A stretch of 64,000 bases of DNA from Cryobacterium gelidum (GCF_004403985.1 NZ_SOHL01000003.1:11212-75211); one strand, 5' to 3'; positions 40,143 through 50,419 are shown, counted from the stretch's first letter. The notes: generated from the sequence alone by a model not told the origin. A program made the numbers and translations.

Positions 40143-40976
40143 TCAGGCGCGGGCGAGAACTTCGCCGTGCGGCATTCCGAACCAACCGTTCGGGTCACGC
40201 ACCCACTCGCGCCAGGCCGCGGCCATCCGTTGGAGATCGGCCAGGTCGGCCACCCCGGATTCGATTGCGTGTGCCGCGAAGCTGGACTCGGTCACCCGCA
40301 CCGCCCACGATTCGCCCCACCACTCACGCTCCGCATCGGAGGCGAAACACCAGATGGATGCGCTGCTGCGCACGTCGGTAAACCCCGCTCCTCGTGCCCA
40401 CGCCTTGAGCGATCGGCCGGCATCGGGGTCTCCGCCTTTCCAGTAGTGCACCTCGCGGTAGACCCGTATCCAGTCGGCGAGGCCACCAGTGCTCGGGGCG
40501 ATAATGACTCCCCCGTAGTCAACGTCACGGGCGGCGAACACCCCACCGGGCCGCAGCAGCCGTCGAATTTCCCGCATCGCTGCGATCGGATTGGCCAGAT
40601 GCTGCAGCACCTGGTGCGCGTGCACGATATCGAAGGTCGCGTCCGCAAAGTCGAGCGCGTAGACGTCACCGACCTGAAAACTCACGTTGTGCACCCCGTC
40701 GTCGGCGGCCAACCCGGCCGCACGATCGACGATATCCCTCGACGCGTCGATGCCGACGACCCGGCCCGGAGCAAGCCGGCGGGCCAGGTCGACGGTGATC
40801 GTGCCAGGGCCGCAGCCGACATCGAGTAACACGCCCCCGCTGCGCAGTTCCGGAATCAGGTAAGCGGCCGAGTTGGCGACCGTGCGCCAGGTATGCGAGC
40901 GCAGGACGCTTTCATGGTGCCCGTGCATGTATTCATCACGTGGGGCGGACTCTGAGCTTTCGTTCAGGTGTGTCAT
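40143..40976 (-). CDS. SAM-dependent methyltransferase (class I)
   Basis: A 277-residue protein. The SAM-binding motif is GGVLLDVGCGPGTITVDLA (motif I), then VVGIDASRDIVDRA and FDIVHAHQVLQHLANPI. Similar to ubiquinone/menaquinone-type and small-molecule methyltransferases. The substrate is unknown. The ATG has no ribosome-binding site but lies 6 bases after TAGGAT, so it is probably leaderless. It is divergent from the M3 peptidase, with 63 bp between start codons. Confidence 0.9.
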   Translation of the reverse strand: MTHLNESSESAPRDEYMHGHHESVLRSHTWRTVANSAAYLIPELRSGGVLLDVGCGPGTITVDLARRLAPGRVVGIDASRDIVDRAAGLAADDGVHNVSFQVGDVYALDFADATFDIVHAHQVLQHLANPIAAMREIRRLLRPGGVFAARDVDYGGVIIAPSTGGLADWIRVYREVHYWKGGDPDAGRSLKAWARGAGFTDVRSSASIWCFASDAEREWWGESWAVRVTESSFAAHAIESGVADLADLQRMAAAWREWVRDPNGWFGMPHGEVLARA

Positions 40977-40982
40977 GGTGAG

Positions 40983-40988
40983 ATCCTA
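40983..40988 (-). promoter_or_regulatory. -10 box for leaderless methyltransferase gene
   Basis: TAGGAT (minus strand), 6 bases before the ATG at 40976. Confidence 0.5.
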
Positions 40989-41027
40989 CGCGCAGCCAGC
41001 CGGGCCGGCCGGGCCGGCGGCTGTGGC

Positions 41028-41033
41028 TAGTGT
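41028..41033 (+). promoter_or_regulatory. -10 box upstream of the M3 peptidase
   Basis: TAGTGT lies 6 bases before the ATG at 41040. The intervening ggaggc could alternatively serve as a Shine-Dalgarno, so leaderless status is less sure here. Confidence 0.45.
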
Positions 41034-41039
41034 GGAGGC

Positions 41040-43103
41040 ATGGCATCCACCGCGAACAATCCCTTTTTCGCCCGCAGCACACTGCCCTACCAATTACCGG
41101 CCTTCACCGAGATAACCGACGAGCACTACCGGCCGGCTTTCCTCCGGGGCATGACCGAACAGCTCGTCGAGGTCGGCGTCATCACCGGCACCACGGATGC
41201 CCCCACCTTCGCGAACACGCTCCTCGCCCTGGAGCGGAGCGGACAGACGCTCGCGCGGGTCGCCGAGGTCTTCTTCAACAAGAGCTCGTCCGATTCGAGC
41301 GATTTCACCGCTGGACTCGAGGAAGAACTCGCGCCGTTATTGGCTGCCCACGCCGATACGATCCGTCTCGACCCTGCGCTGTACTCGCGCATCGCCACCC
41401 TGCACGCCCAGCGCACGAGCCTCGATCTTGACGCCGAGTCGCTCTACTTGGTCGACCGCTACTTCACCGAGTTCACGCTCTCCGGGGCCGGGCTGAGCGA
41501 CGATGAGAAGCAGACGCTGCGTGATTTCAACGCGCGTCTGTCGACCCTCACCACACGCTTCGACAAGAATTTGCTCGCCGACACCAATGAACTCGCACTC
41601 ATCATCGACGACGTATCCGACCTCGACGGGCTCACTGACGGCGAGATCTCGGCCGCGGCCGAGGCCGCCAGGGAACGCCAGCTCGACGGCAAATACCTGA
41701 TCAGTCTCGTGCTCCCCACCTCGCACCCATACCTCGCGAGCCTCACCAACCGGGGGGTGCGGGAACGGCTGCTCGCCGCGAGCCGAGCGCGCGGCATTCG
41801 CAGCGATGCGGCCGGAGCTGGCAACGATAACCGCCCGCTCGTGATCGAGATCACCCACCTGCGCGCCCAGCGCGCCCGGCTGCTGGGGTTCGATAGCCAT
41901 GCCGCCTACGTGACAGCCGACGAAACCGCCAAGACTCCCGGCGCCGTCTGGGATATGCTCGGCCGCCTCGCGCCGGTCGCGGCCCGCAATGCGCGGGTGG
42001 AGCAGGCCGACCTGCAGGCCGTGATCGATGCGGAGGGCGCCGGGTTCGAGCTGGCCGCCTGGGACTGGGCGTTCTACACCGAGAAGGTGCGCCGGGCCAA
42101 GTATGACGTCGATACCGCGGCCATGCGCCCGTACTTTGAGCTCGAAAACGTGCTCGCCAACGGGGTGTTCTATGCCGCCAACCGGCTGTACGGGCTCACC
42201 TTCACCGCTCGGCCCGACCTGATCGGCTGGCACCCCGAAGCACGGGTCTTCGAGGTCGCCACCGAGGGCGGTTCCCCGGTCGGGCTGTATATCGGCGATT
42301 TCTACACCCGCGACTCCAAGCGCGGCGGGGCCTGGATGAACGCCTTGGTCTCCCAGTCCACGCTGCTCGGCACCGACACAACCGTGGTCTGCAACAACCT
42401 CAACGTGTCCAAACCGGCCGCCGGCCAGCCCACGCTGCTCACCTACGACCAGGTGACCACCCTGTTCCACGAGTTCGGCCATGCCCTGCACGGGCTGCTC
42501 GCCCGCGCGACCTTCCCCAAATTCTCCGGCACCAATGTCTACCGTGACTTCGTGGAATTTCCCAGCCAGGTCAACGAAATGTGGATGCTCTGGCCCGAGG
42601 TGCTCGCCAACTACGCCCGCCACTACGAGACGGGCGAGGCCATGCCGCAGCAGCTCGTCGACCGCATCCAGGCGTCGGCCGCCTTCAACGAGGGCTTCCT
42701 GACCAGCGAATACCTCGCGGCCGCTCTCCTCGACCAGGCCTGGCACCGCATCGACGCCGGCACGATTATCACCGACGTGGCGCGGTTCGAAGCGGATGCC
42801 CTCGCTTCGGTCGGCCTCGACAACACGTCCGTCCCCACCCGCTACTCGAGCACCTACTTCGCCCACACATTCTCGGGCGGGTACGACGCGGGCTACTACT
42901 CCTACATCTGGAGCGAAGTGCTCGACGCCGACGCCGTCGAATGGTTTAGGGACAATGGCGGCCTGACGCGCGCCAACGGCGAACGCTTTCGCAACCGCCT
43001 GCTCGGAGTCGGTGGCACCAAGGATCCGCTCGAGGCGTACCGCCACTGGCGCGGCCGCGACGCCGACCTGCAGCCGCTGCTCGACCGCCGCGGTCTCAAC
43101 TAG
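41040..43103 (+). CDS. dcp: M3 family metallopeptidase (peptidyl-dipeptidase Dcp-like)
   Basis: A 687-residue zinc metallopeptidase of family M3, which removes dipeptides or cleaves short peptides. The zinc site is LFHEFGHALHGLLA (HEFGH). The downstream substrate-binding region ends in FSGGYDAGYYSYIWSEVLDADAVEWF, typical of Dcp and oligopeptidase A. The size fits Dcp. It is cytoplasmic, with no signal peptide. Confidence 0.93.
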   Translation: MASTANNPFFARSTLPYQLPAFTEITDEHYRPAFLRGMTEQLVEVGVITGTTDAPTFANTLLALERSGQTLARVAEVFFNKSSSDSSDFTAGLEEELAPLLAAHADTIRLDPALYSRIATLHAQRTSLDLDAESLYLVDRYFTEFTLSGAGLSDDEKQTLRDFNARLSTLTTRFDKNLLADTNELALIIDDVSDLDGLTDGEISAAAEAARERQLDGKYLISLVLPTSHPYLASLTNRGVRERLLAASRARGIRSDAAGAGNDNRPLVIEITHLRAQRARLLGFDSHAAYVTADETAKTPGAVWDMLGRLAPVAARNARVEQADLQAVIDAEGAGFELAAWDWAFYTEKVRRAKYDVDTAAMRPYFELENVLANGVFYAANRLYGLTFTARPDLIGWHPEARVFEVATEGGSPVGLYIGDFYTRDSKRGGAWMNALVSQSTLLGTDTTVVCNNLNVSKPAAGQPTLLTYDQVTTLFHEFGHALHGLLARATFPKFSGTNVYRDFVEFPSQVNEMWMLWPEVLANYARHYETGEAMPQQLVDRIQASAAFNEGFLTSEYLAAALLDQAWHRIDAGTIITDVARFEADALASVGLDNTSVPTRYSSTYFAHTFSGGYDAGYYSYIWSEVLDADAVEWFRDNGGLTRANGERFRNRLLGVGGTKDPLEAYRHWRGRDADLQPLLDRRGLN

Positions 43104-43196
43104 GCGCAGCGCACTCGCGGCCAACCGAGATAGACCATCCGTCTGCCCCAAAATTGAGGATGCGCGGCGGGCGTGCCGGCAGTAGGCTCCATGGCC

Positions 43197-43967
43197 ATGG
43201 ACAATCAGACAGTTCTCGCTCAGGGCACGGGTCGGCGGCGGGTTCTCTGGGTCGCCGCCACCGCTTTCGCTGCCATGCTCGTGGTCGGGCTCGTCGCGCA
43301 CTTCTTACGGGAGAACATCGACAGCACGGCCCCGACCTGGCGTGGTCTGAGCGGGCTGGCTGGTCTGCTCTACGCTGACGGTGAAGCAAATCTGTGGGCT
43401 TGGGCTTCTGGCCTGCTCCTGGCCGGCATCGGGGTATCCCTGGCCGCCGTCGGCTTCGCTGCTCGAAATGAGCGACACCGCAGTGCGCCCTATTTCGTAC
43501 TCGCCGCCCTCGCCCTCATGCTGTCCGCCGACGAGATCGCGCAACTGCACGAAAAACTTGCCCGCTTTGATTTCGATACCGATTTCACTTTCGCCTGGCT
43601 CAGCGTGGGTGTGCCCGTAGCCATCGTGGTCGGCCTGATCGTCCTCTGGATCGCCCGAAGAATTGATCGACAGCTGCGTCGTCGACTCATCGTCGCCGGG
43701 ACTTTTTTTTTGCTCGGAGCGGTCGGCTTCGAGGCCATCGGCGGCATCGTGATCCGTGGACAACTCGACGACCTCGCGCGGACCAGTCTGCCCTACCATC
43801 TGCTGGTCGGTATCGAGGAGGGGCTCGAGGTGACCGGCGCGCTCCTCGCGCTGGCCGCTGCCCTGTCAGCGCTGACCGTTGAACGCACGACCGCTGGAAT
43901 ACTGGTGCGCACTCGATTCGGCCGAGAGGCCAACACTGCCTTGAAATGTACGACCGTATACCCGTGA
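43197..43967 (+). CDS. Multi-pass membrane protein, unknown function
   Basis: A 256-residue protein, or 258 if translation starts at the ATG at 43191. About six to seven membrane segments: WVAATAFAAMLVVGLVAHFL, the segment around WAWASGLLLAGIGVSLAAVG, APYFVLAALALMLSADEIAQ, VGVPVAIVVGLIVLWIA, the Phe-rich AGTFFLLGAVGFEAIGG, and LPYHLLVGIEEGLEVTGALL. The DEIAQLHEK and GIEEGLEVTG acidic pairs lie in membrane-edge positions. This looks like a hypothetical membrane protein family of actinobacteria. A T9 homopolymer lies in the gene at 43703-43711. It may start leaderless (TAGGCT 8 bases before 43197). Confidence 0.75.
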   Translation: MDNQTVLAQGTGRRRVLWVAATAFAAMLVVGLVAHFLRENIDSTAPTWRGLSGLAGLLYADGEANLWAWASGLLLAGIGVSLAAVGFAARNERHRSAPYFVLAALALMLSADEIAQLHEKLARFDFDTDFTFAWLSVGVPVAIVVGLIVLWIARRIDRQLRRRLIVAGTFFLLGAVGFEAIGGIVIRGQLDDLARTSLPYHLLVGIEEGLEVTGALLALAAALSALTVERTTAGILVRTRFGREANTALKCTTVYP

Positions 43968-44004
43968 GCGCATGCTTGAAACACGCCCCGGTGCCCGATT
44001 TTGG

Positions 44005-45282
44005 TTAGGCCGACTTCACCTGGCGAGTAGTGTGCAGCACCATCTCGGCGGGGGCGTTGTTCAGCACGGTGTCGCGGGTGATGATGACTCGCTCCACGTC
44101 GGTGCTGGAGGGCACCTCGAACATGACCGGGCCAAGCACCTCTTCGAGGATGGCGCGCAGCCCACGGGCGCCGGTCTTTCGGAGCACGGCGAGGTCCGCG
44201 ATGGCTTCCAGAGCCGGCTGCTCGAATTCCAGCTCCACGCCGTCGAGCTCGAACATGCGCTGGTACTGCCGAACCAGTGCGTTCTTGGGAACGGTCAGGA
44301 TCTGCATGAGCGCTACCTGGTCAAGCTGGGTGACCGTCGTCACGACGGGAAGTCGGCCAATGAACTCGGGAATCAGCCCGAACTTGTGCAGGTCTTCCGG
44401 CAGAACCTCACTGAACAGGTTGATGTCGTCGCCCTTGATGTGCAGCGGAGCCCCGAATCCGATGCCCTTTTTACCGGCGCGAGACGAGATGATATCTTCG
44501 AGCCCAGCGAAAGCGCCGGCCACGATGAACAACACATTCGTAGTATCGATCTGAATGAATTCCTGGTGCGGATGCTTGCGGCCACCCTGCGGGGGCACCG
44601 ACGCGATCGTGCCCTCGAGAATCTTCAGGAGCGCCTGCTGCACGCCTTCGCCCGACACATCGCGCGTGATCGACGGGTTCTCGGCCTTGCGGGCGATCTT
44701 GTCGATCTCATCGATGTAGATAATGCCGGTCTCGGCCCGCTTGACGTCGTAGTCTGCGGCCTGAATCAGCTTGAGCAGGATGTTCTCTACGTCTTCGCCG
44801 ACGTAGCCCGCCTCGGTAAGCGCCGTCGCATCCGCTACCGCGAAGGGAACGTTGAGGCGTTTGGCCAACGTCTGGGCAAGGTAGGTCTTGCCGCAGCCAG
44901 TCGGTCCGATCAGCAGAATGTTCGACTTGGCGATCTCGACGTCGTCGTGGATTGCCTCGGCGGCGGTGAGCGTCGCCCGGGACCGCACGCGCTTGTAGTG
45001 GTTGTACACGGCCACGGCGAGGGCGCGCTTGGCGGGTTCCTGGCCGATGACGTATTCCTCCAGGAAGCCGAAGATTTCTTTGGGCTTGGGAAGGTCGAAT
45101 TCGCCAGAGCTGGCCTCAGAGCCAGCTTCAGCCAGGCGCTCTTCGATGATCTCGTTGCACAACTCGACGCATTCATCGCAGATGTACACGCCGGGGCCGG
45201 CGATGAGTTGTTGCACCTGCTTCTGGCTCTTTCCGCAGAAGGAACACTTGAGCAGGTCGGCACTTTCACCGATTCGGGCCAT
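44005..45282 (-). CDS. clpX: ClpX, ATP-dependent unfoldase of the Clp protease
   Basis: A 425-residue AAA+ unfoldase. It has the N-terminal zinc-binding domain with CSFCGKS and CDECVELC, Walker [11 protein letters not shown], Walker [12 protein letters not shown], the pore loop GYVGEDVE, and the IGF-type ClpP-contact GKKGIGFGA. The start at 45282 has a GGAGGAGG site. A terminator separates it from clpP2, so it is probably transcribed on its own, yet adjacent to the protease genes as is usual in actinobacteria. Confidence 0.96.
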   Translation of the reverse strand: MARIGESADLLKCSFCGKSQKQVQQLIAGPGVYICDECVELCNEIIEERLAEAGSEASSGEFDLPKPKEIFGFLEEYVIGQEPAKRALAVAVYNHYKRVRSRATLTAAEAIHDDVEIAKSNILLIGPTGCGKTYLAQTLAKRLNVPFAVADATALTEAGYVGEDVENILLKLIQAADYDVKRAETGIIYIDEIDKIARKAENPSITRDVSGEGVQQALLKILEGTIASVPPQGGRKHPHQEFIQIDTTNVLFIVAGAFAGLEDIISSRAGKKGIGFGAPLHIKGDDINLFSEVLPEDLHKFGLIPEFIGRLPVVTTVTQLDQVALMQILTVPKNALVRQYQRMFELDGVELEFEQPALEAIADLAVLRKTGARGLRAILEEVLGPVMFEVPSSTDVERVIITRDTVLNNAPAEMVLHTTRQVKSA

Positions 45283-45360
45283 GTCAGCCTCCTCCATTGG
45301 TCTCGCTGCACTCGAGCCTAGCCTGTGCATCCGACAGTTACGTGCAGCACGCCACAAACC

Positions 45361-45396
45361 GAAACGGCGCGCCGCCCGAAGGCGACACGCCGTTCC
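45361..45396 (-). terminator. Terminator between clpP2 and clpX
   Basis: AACGGCG (45363-45369) pairs with CGCCGTT (45388-45394) with an inner stem capped by a TTCG-like loop. On the minus strand a T-rich stretch (TTTCGGTTTG) follows. Confidence 0.75.
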
Positions 45397-45415
45397 TGTT
45401 GTTTCAGGCCACAGG

Positions 45416-46114
45416 CTATTTGACGAGCATCGGGAGGTTCTTGCGGCTGGTCAAGACCTGGTCGATGAGACCATATTCGAGGGCTTCTGCCGCGCTCATG
45501 ATCTTGTCGCGGTCGATGTCCTTGTTGACCTGCTCAACGCTTCGGTTGGAGTGGTGAGCGAGGGTCTCTTCGAGCCAGACCCGCATGCGCAGAATCTCCG
45601 CCGCCTGGATCTCGATATCCGAGGCTTGGCCGCCGCCTTGGCCGCCAACCGAGGGCTGGTGAATCAGGATGCGGGCGTTCGGCAGGGCGAGACGCTTGCC
45701 CGCGGTGCCGCCAGCGAGCAGCACGGCCGCAGCGGACGCTGCCTGGCCGAGGCATACGGTCATCACGTGCGGGCGAATGTACTGCATGGTGTCGTAGATC
45801 GCCGTCATGGCGGTGAATGATCCACCGGGAGAGTTGATGTACATCGTGATGTCGCGGTCCGGGTCTTGGCTCTCGAGTACGAGAAGCTGGGCCATCACGT
45901 CGTCGGCGGACGCGTCGTCCACCTGAACGCCGAGAAAGATGATGCGGTCTTCGAACAGCTTGGCGTACGGGTCCTGGCGCTTATACCCGTAGGCGGTGCG
46001 TTCTTCGAAGGTAGGCAGGATGTAACGGGATTCGGGCGCGCCAGAATTAGTCAAGTTCGTGGTCGAGCCGCCCATCGAGCTGTAGGCCGTTCCACCGAAT
46101 GTGGGGATAGTCAT
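45416..46114 (-). CDS. clpP2: ClpP protease subunit (second)
   Basis: A 232-residue ClpP with an N-terminal extension (about 30 residues). The catalytic Ser is in [14 protein letters not shown], the His in [10 protein letters not shown] and a downstream Asp in [11 protein letters not shown]. The [20 protein letters not shown] strand is intact. Actinobacterial ClpP1 and ClpP2 form mixed rings. It follows clpP1 by 27 bp. Confidence 0.96.
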   Translation of the reverse strand: MTIPTFGGTAYSSMGGSTTNLTNSGAPESRYILPTFEERTAYGYKRQDPYAKLFEDRIIFLGVQVDDASADDVMAQLLVLESQDPDRDITMYINSPGGSFTAMTAIYDTMQYIRPHVMTVCLGQAASAAAVLLAGGTAGKRLALPNARILIHQPSVGGQGGGQASDIEIQAAEILRMRVWLEETLAHHSNRSVEQVNKDIDRDKIMSAAEALEYGLIDQVLTSRKNLPMLVK

Positions 46115-46141
46115 GATTTCTTCCTGTTCAGTTTCGGTGCA

Positions 46142-46738
46142 CTACTTGGTGGCGTCGGGGTCGGTGCCGCCGCCGCCGATGACGTCCGAAGCGGAGGCGC
46201 GGAGGTGGTCGACGAATCCGTACTCGAGGGCTTCCTGAGCACTGAACCAGTTGTCGCGGTCACCGTCGGCGTTGATCTGCTCGGCAGTCTTGCCGGTTTG
46301 CGCTGCCGTGATCTCCGACAGTCGCTGCTTCATGTCGAGGATGAGGCGGGCTTGGGTCTGGATGTCGGCGGCGGTGCCACCGAATCCGCCGGACGGCTGG
46401 TGCAACAGCACCCGGGCGTTCGGGGTGATGTAGCGCTTGCCCTTGGTGCCCGAGGTGAGCAGGAACTGACCCATCGAGGCCGCCATACCGATTCCGACGG
46501 TGACGATGTCGTTCGGTACGAACTGCATGGTGTCGTAGATCGCCATTCCGGCGGTGATCGAACCGCCGGGAGAGTTGATGTAGAGGTAGATGTCGCGCTT
46601 CGAGTCTTCGGCTGCCAGCAACAGGATCTTGGCGCAGATCTCGTTGGCATTTTCGTCACGGACCTCTGAGCCGAGCCAGATGATGCGGTCCTTCAGCAGT
46701 CGGTCAAATACACCGTTAGTGGGTGTCGGGTCGGCCAT
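46142..46738 (-). CDS. clpP1: ClpP protease subunit (first)
   Basis: A 198-residue ClpP. The catalytic Ser is in [11 protein letters not shown], the His in [12 protein letters not shown] and the Asp in [28 protein letters not shown] is intact. First gene of the clpP1-clpP2 pair, with a terminator upstream after tig. Confidence 0.96.
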   Translation of the reverse strand: MADPTPTNGVFDRLLKDRIIWLGSEVRDENANEICAKILLLAAEDSKRDIYLYINSPGGSITAGMAIYDTMQFVPNDIVTVGIGMAASMGQFLLTSGTKGKRYITPNARVLLHQPSGGFGGTAADIQTQARLILDMKQRLSEITAAQTGKTAEQINADGDRDNWFSAQEALEYGFVDHLRASASDVIGGGGTDPDATK

Positions 46739-46851
46739 GTCGTGCTCCGTTTCAGTTGTCGCTTCTCAATGAATCTATCGGAGCCGGCGAGCCAAAACGG
46801 CTCTGTTCGCCCTCGGCAGATTACGAGCCGTCGAACACAGTTCCTCGCAGC

Positions 46852-46886
46852 ATGCAAAAGGCCGGCTGGAAGGAATCCAGTCGGCC
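46852..46886 (-). terminator. Terminator of tig
   Basis: An 11-bp stem with one A/C mismatch (46860-46870 with 46876-46886) followed on the minus strand by TTTTGC. It lies just beyond the tig stop and before clpP1. Confidence 0.85.
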
Positions 46887-46919
46887 CGTGCACGCCCTTA
46901 GACGGTGCTGCGCTCGCGC

Positions 46920-48320
46920 CTACTTTGTGGCAGCGACTTTCTTCTTCTTGGGCTTCTCTTCGACCGCGACGTCAGCGTCGGCGGGCGAAGCCTCGTCGGC
47001 GTCGCTGACTGCGGCATCTTCGACAGCAGCGTCGTCGTCGGCGTCAACCGGACCGGTGAATTCGCTCAGGTCGACGGGCTTGCCGTTGGAGTCAACGACC
47101 TCAGCCTTGCCCAGGGCAATAGCGAGAGCCTTATTGCGGGCAACCTCGGCGACCATCGACGGAATCTGACCGTTGGTGTTGAGCGTCTGCACGAACTCGC
47201 TCGGGTCCATGCCGTACTGGCTGGCGCCCTGGATCAGGTACTGGGTGAGCTCGTCCTGGCTAACCTTGACCTGCTCAGCTTCGGCGATCGTGTCGAGCAG
47301 GATCTGCTGACGGAACGTCTTCTCGCTGGCTTCAGTGACCTCGGCGCGGTGCGTGTCGTCTTCGAGGCGGCTTTCACCTTCGAGGTGGCGGTTCACCTCG
47401 TCGAGGATGATCGCGGCGGGAATCGGAACCTCTACCGAACCGAGAAGCGTCTCGATGAGACGCTCGCGGGCCTGACTGCCCTGGCCGAAGGCCTTGGACT
47501 TCTCGACCTGGACCTTGAGGCTCTCGGTCAGCTCGCCAATCGTGTCGAACTCACTCGAGATCTGCGCGAAGTCGTCGTTGGCCTCGGGAAGCTCGCGCTC
47601 CTTGACGGCGATGACCGTGATCGTGATCTCGGCCGTCTCACCCTCGTGGTCTCCACCCATGAGGTCGGAGTTAAAGGTGGTGGTCTCGCCGGCGCTGAGC
47701 GAATCGAGCGCCTCGTCGATGCCCTCGATGAGGTCGCCGGAACCGATCTCGTAGGAGATACCGCTCGCAGTGTCGACCTCTTCGCCGTCGATCGCAGCGT
47801 TCAGGTCGATCTGCGCGAAGTCGCCGGTCTTGGCAGGCCGGTCGACGGTGATCAGCGTGCCGAAGCGGCTGCGCAGCTTGTCGAGTTCTTCGGCAACTTC
47901 CTCGTCGGAAACCGCGACGGCATCGACGGTGAGCTTGAGGCCGTCGTAGCTGGGCAGGTCGATTTCGGGGCGCACATCGACCTCGATGGCGAGGAGCAGG
48001 TCACCGGAGAAGTCTGTGTTGCTCGGCCATTCGACGATGTCGGCCTCGGGACGACCCAGCGGGCGCAGCTTGTTCTCTTCGACGGCCGCGCGGTAGAAAC
48101 CGTCGAGACCTTCATTGACGGCGTGCTCCAGAACGGCAGCCTTGCCGACGCGCTGGTCGATGATCGCGGGCGGAATCTTTCCCTTACGAAAACCGGGGAT
48201 GTTGATGTCTTCGGCAATGTGGCCGTAGGCATGGGTGATGGCTGGCTTCAGCTCATCGGGGCTCACCGTGATGGTGAGCTTGGCGCGCGTGGGGCTCAGT
48301 TTTTCGACCGTGGACTTCAC
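46920..48320 (-). CDS. tig: Trigger factor, ribosome-associated chaperone
   Basis: A 466-residue trigger factor. The N-terminal ribosome-binding domain has the signature [17 protein letters not shown]. The PPIase-like domain includes [22 protein letters not shown] long helical C-terminal arm precedes an acidic tail ending in a Lys-rich patch ([11 protein letters not shown]). The start is GTG at 48320 with GGAGA 8 bases upstream. It is transcribed after tRNA-Pro on the same strand. Confidence 0.96.
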   Translation of the reverse strand: MKSTVEKLSPTRAKLTITVSPDELKPAITHAYGHIAEDINIPGFRKGKIPPAIIDQRVGKAAVLEHAVNEGLDGFYRAAVEENKLRPLGRPEADIVEWPSNTDFSGDLLLAIEVDVRPEIDLPSYDGLKLTVDAVAVSDEEVAEELDKLRSRFGTLITVDRPAKTGDFAQIDLNAAIDGEEVDTASGISYEIGSGDLIEGIDEALDSLSAGETTTFNSDLMGGDHEGETAEITITVIAVKERELPEANDDFAQISSEFDTIGELTESLKVQVEKSKAFGQGSQARERLIETLLGSVEVPIPAAIILDEVNRHLEGESRLEDDTHRAEVTEASEKTFRQQILLDTIAEAEQVKVSQDELTQYLIQGASQYGMDPSEFVQTLNTNGQIPSMVAEVARNKALAIALGKAEVVDSNGKPVDLSEFTGPVDADDDAAVEDAAVSDADEASPADADVAVEEKPKKKKVAATK

Positions 48321-48363
48321 TCGGGACTCTCCTGTGTATTGAAACGGTGTGCTGCGGGTAATG

Positions 48364-48437
48364 TCGGGGCGACAGGAATTGAACCTGCGACTTCTCGCCC
48401 CCAAAACGAGCGCTCTACCAAGCTGAGCTACGCCCCG
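48364..48437 (-). tRNA. tRNA-Pro (anticodon TGG)
   Basis: A 74-base cloverleaf without encoded CCA. The acceptor pairs CGGGGCG with CGCCCCG. The anticodon stem CTCGT/GCGAG closes the loop TTTGGGG, anticodon TGG. The T loop is TTCAATT. It lies 43 bp upstream of the tig start. Confidence 0.95.
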
Positions 48438-48621
48438 GATCTACTTCGACCCGTTGGTACTACTTTGTTGGGGAACCAATCTGTTGGCGCAGGCGAAAGC
48501 TCACGACAGGCGGATTGACCTCGGCCAGTCTAATGCACGCCTGTCGAGCGGATACGCGCGGACTGGCATTCCGCACCCGGTTTCCTGTACTACGCTGTTC
48601 GAGTGCTCAAGTATTGGGCCT

Positions 48622-48695
48622 GGGGACGTAGCTCAATGGTAGAGCCTGAGTTTTCCAAACTTATGACGCGGGTTCGATTCCCGTCGTCCCCTCCA
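48622..48695 (+). tRNA. tRNA-Gly (anticodon TCC)
   Basis: A 74-base cloverleaf with encoded CCA. The acceptor pairs GGGGACG with CGTCCCC. The anticodon loop TTTCCAA gives anticodon TCC. The T loop is TTCGATT. It is divergent from tRNA-Pro and followed by a strong terminator. Confidence 0.95.
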
Positions 48696-48715
48696 CAGTG
48701 CGGTAACTGCACCAG

Positions 48716-48745
48716 AGCCGCCAGCGTCACGCTGGCGGCTTTCGT
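48716..48745 (+). terminator. Terminator of tRNA-Gly
   Basis: A perfect 11-bp stem (AGCCGCCAGCG, 48716-48726 with 48730-48740) with a 3-base loop, then TTCGTC. Confidence 0.88.
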
Positions 48746-48766
48746 CCATTAAACGGATGCTCGCAG

Positions 48767-50359
48767 CTAGTGACCGTGGGCCGCCCCGAGCACACGCGGT
48801 CCGCGGTCGACGGCCAGGTTCGACTGCGGCCCCTTGGCGTTGTGCGCGCTCGGAGGGATGCCGGCCCGTTCTCCGGGCTTCACCACGACGAATTGACCCA
48901 TCATCCCGGCATCCTCATGCGACAGCATGTGGCAGTGGAACATGTATGGAAAGTCAGGGTCCGTATATTCCGGGAACTGCATGATGAGTTCGTAGCGCAC
49001 CCCGGGCTCGAGGTAGATCGTGTCCTTCCACCCCAGGAGTTCGACCGGCGGAGGCTCGGTGCCCACGCGCAGCACCTGAAACTGCACGGCGTGCACGTGA
49101 AAGTTGTGCGGCAACGGCATGGCGTTGTCGACGGTCCAGACCTCGGTGGCGCCAGCGTCGATGGTCTCGTCGATGCGAGTCATATCCATCAGGCGATTGT
49201 TGATCGTGTAGCCGTTGAGGGTGAAGAAGCGCTCGGCCGTGGCATCCTCTCGCTGCAAGGGTTCGATGGTCGCGAGCTTCTTGGAGGTGTCACCGATGCT
49301 GCTCAGTGTGTCGGCCGCGCGAAGTTCCATCACGTCGAGCGTGTCATCGCCGGCGTTGCGGGTCGCGGCTTTGGCCGAGGTGCCCAGATCGGGCGGGCTC
49401 GACTGCAGGTTCACGGTCTCGCCCGGCGTCAGTCGCACGAGAACTTCGGCCCGCTCCCCCGGTGACAAGCGGATGCCCGCCATCGGTGCCGCCGCAGTGA
49501 GCAGTCCCCCGTCCGTTCCGATCAGGTCAAAGGACCGGCCGTCGCTGAACCCGAAGTCATAGACGCGCGCCGACGACCCGTTCACCAGGCGCAGTCGCAC
49601 GACCTCGGTCGTCACGTCAAGGAACGGTGCGAGTGTGCCATTGACGAGCAGCTCATCGCCGATCGGACCGATGTAGCCGCGCACGTCGGTGGCGAACTGA
49701 CCTTTCGCATCAAAACGCCGGTCCTGCACCACCACGGGAATGTCGTCGACGCCGTAGCTGCGCGGTAGGTTGAGTGCCGCCTCTTCGTCGTCCTGCACCA
49801 AAAACAAGCCGGCCAGGCCCATCTCCACCTGATGCTCGGTTTTGCCGTCGGGGTGCGGGTGGTACCAGAGCGTCGCGGCGGGCTGGTCGATCGTGAAGTT
49901 CGGGCTCCACTGGACTCCCGGTTCGACCATCTGGTGCGGGCCGCCGTCCATTTCGGCGGGCAGGCTCATACCGTGCCAGTGCACGGTCGTTGCCTCGTCG
50001 AGGTCGTTATTCACGTTGATCCGCACGTCTTCGCCGCGCTCGGCGACGAGGGTCGGGCCGAGGTAGCTACCGTTGTAGCCCCAGGTGTCGGTGCTGACGC
50101 CCGGCACGAACTCGGTCGTACCCGCCTGGGCGGTGAGGTCAAAGACTCGCTCACCCGCGGCATTCATGGTCGACCTGGCCAGGGGCGGGATCGCGAGTGG
50201 ATTCACGAAGTCGATGGTGCCGACGGTGTCAATCACGCCGGCGCCCGTGTCGCTCGCGCACGCGGTCACGCCCACGACCAGCACGACCGCGCCGACGACG
50301 GCACCACTGACCAGGGTTGCAACTCGACGGCGGGGGCCGGTAAATCGACGGTGGAGCAT
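48767..50359 (-). CDS. Multicopper oxidase, probable lipoprotein
   Basis: A 530-residue three-domain multicopper oxidase. After an Arg-rich N-terminus and hydrophobic segment a lipobox VTAC (Cys about 34) suggests lipid anchoring outside. Copper motifs are HWHGMSLP, LWYHPHPDGKTEHQ, HNFHVHAVQFQV and HCHMLSHEDAGMMGQF. It resembles CueO/FtsP-type enzymes, with a Met-rich C-terminal end (AGMMGQFVVV), so copper tolerance or metal oxidation is plausible. Start 50359 fits the signal peptide; GTG 50395 is an alternative. It is 60 bp downstream of the Fpg/Nei gene. Confidence 0.92.
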   Translation of the reverse strand: MLHRRFTGPRRRVATLVSGAVVGAVVLVVGVTACASDTGAGVIDTVGTIDFVNPLAIPPLARSTMNAAGERVFDLTAQAGTTEFVPGVSTDTWGYNGSYLGPTLVAERGEDVRINVNNDLDEATTVHWHGMSLPAEMDGGPHQMVEPGVQWSPNFTIDQPAATLWYHPHPDGKTEHQVEMGLAGLFLVQDDEEAALNLPRSYGVDDIPVVVQDRRFDAKGQFATDVRGYIGPIGDELLVNGTLAPFLDVTTEVVRLRLVNGSSARVYDFGFSDGRSFDLIGTDGGLLTAAAPMAGIRLSPGERAEVLVRLTPGETVNLQSSPPDLGTSAKAATRNAGDDTLDVMELRAADTLSSIGDTSKKLATIEPLQREDATAERFFTLNGYTINNRLMDMTRIDETIDAGATEVWTVDNAMPLPHNFHVHAVQFQVLRVGTEPPPVELLGWKDTIYLEPGVRYELIMQFPEYTDPDFPYMFHCHMLSHEDAGMMGQFVVVKPGERAGIPPSAHNAKGPQSNLAVDRGPRVLGAAHGH

Positions 50360-50419
50360 GGTTCTATTTTCGCAGCCTGCCCGACGCTCTGACACCTCCG
50401 CGCTGGCGAGCAGGAGCGG

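Noticed and set aside
48438-48621. Promoters of tRNA-Pro and tRNA-Gly
   Set aside because: I could not find convincing paired -35 and -10 boxes; only weak candidates.
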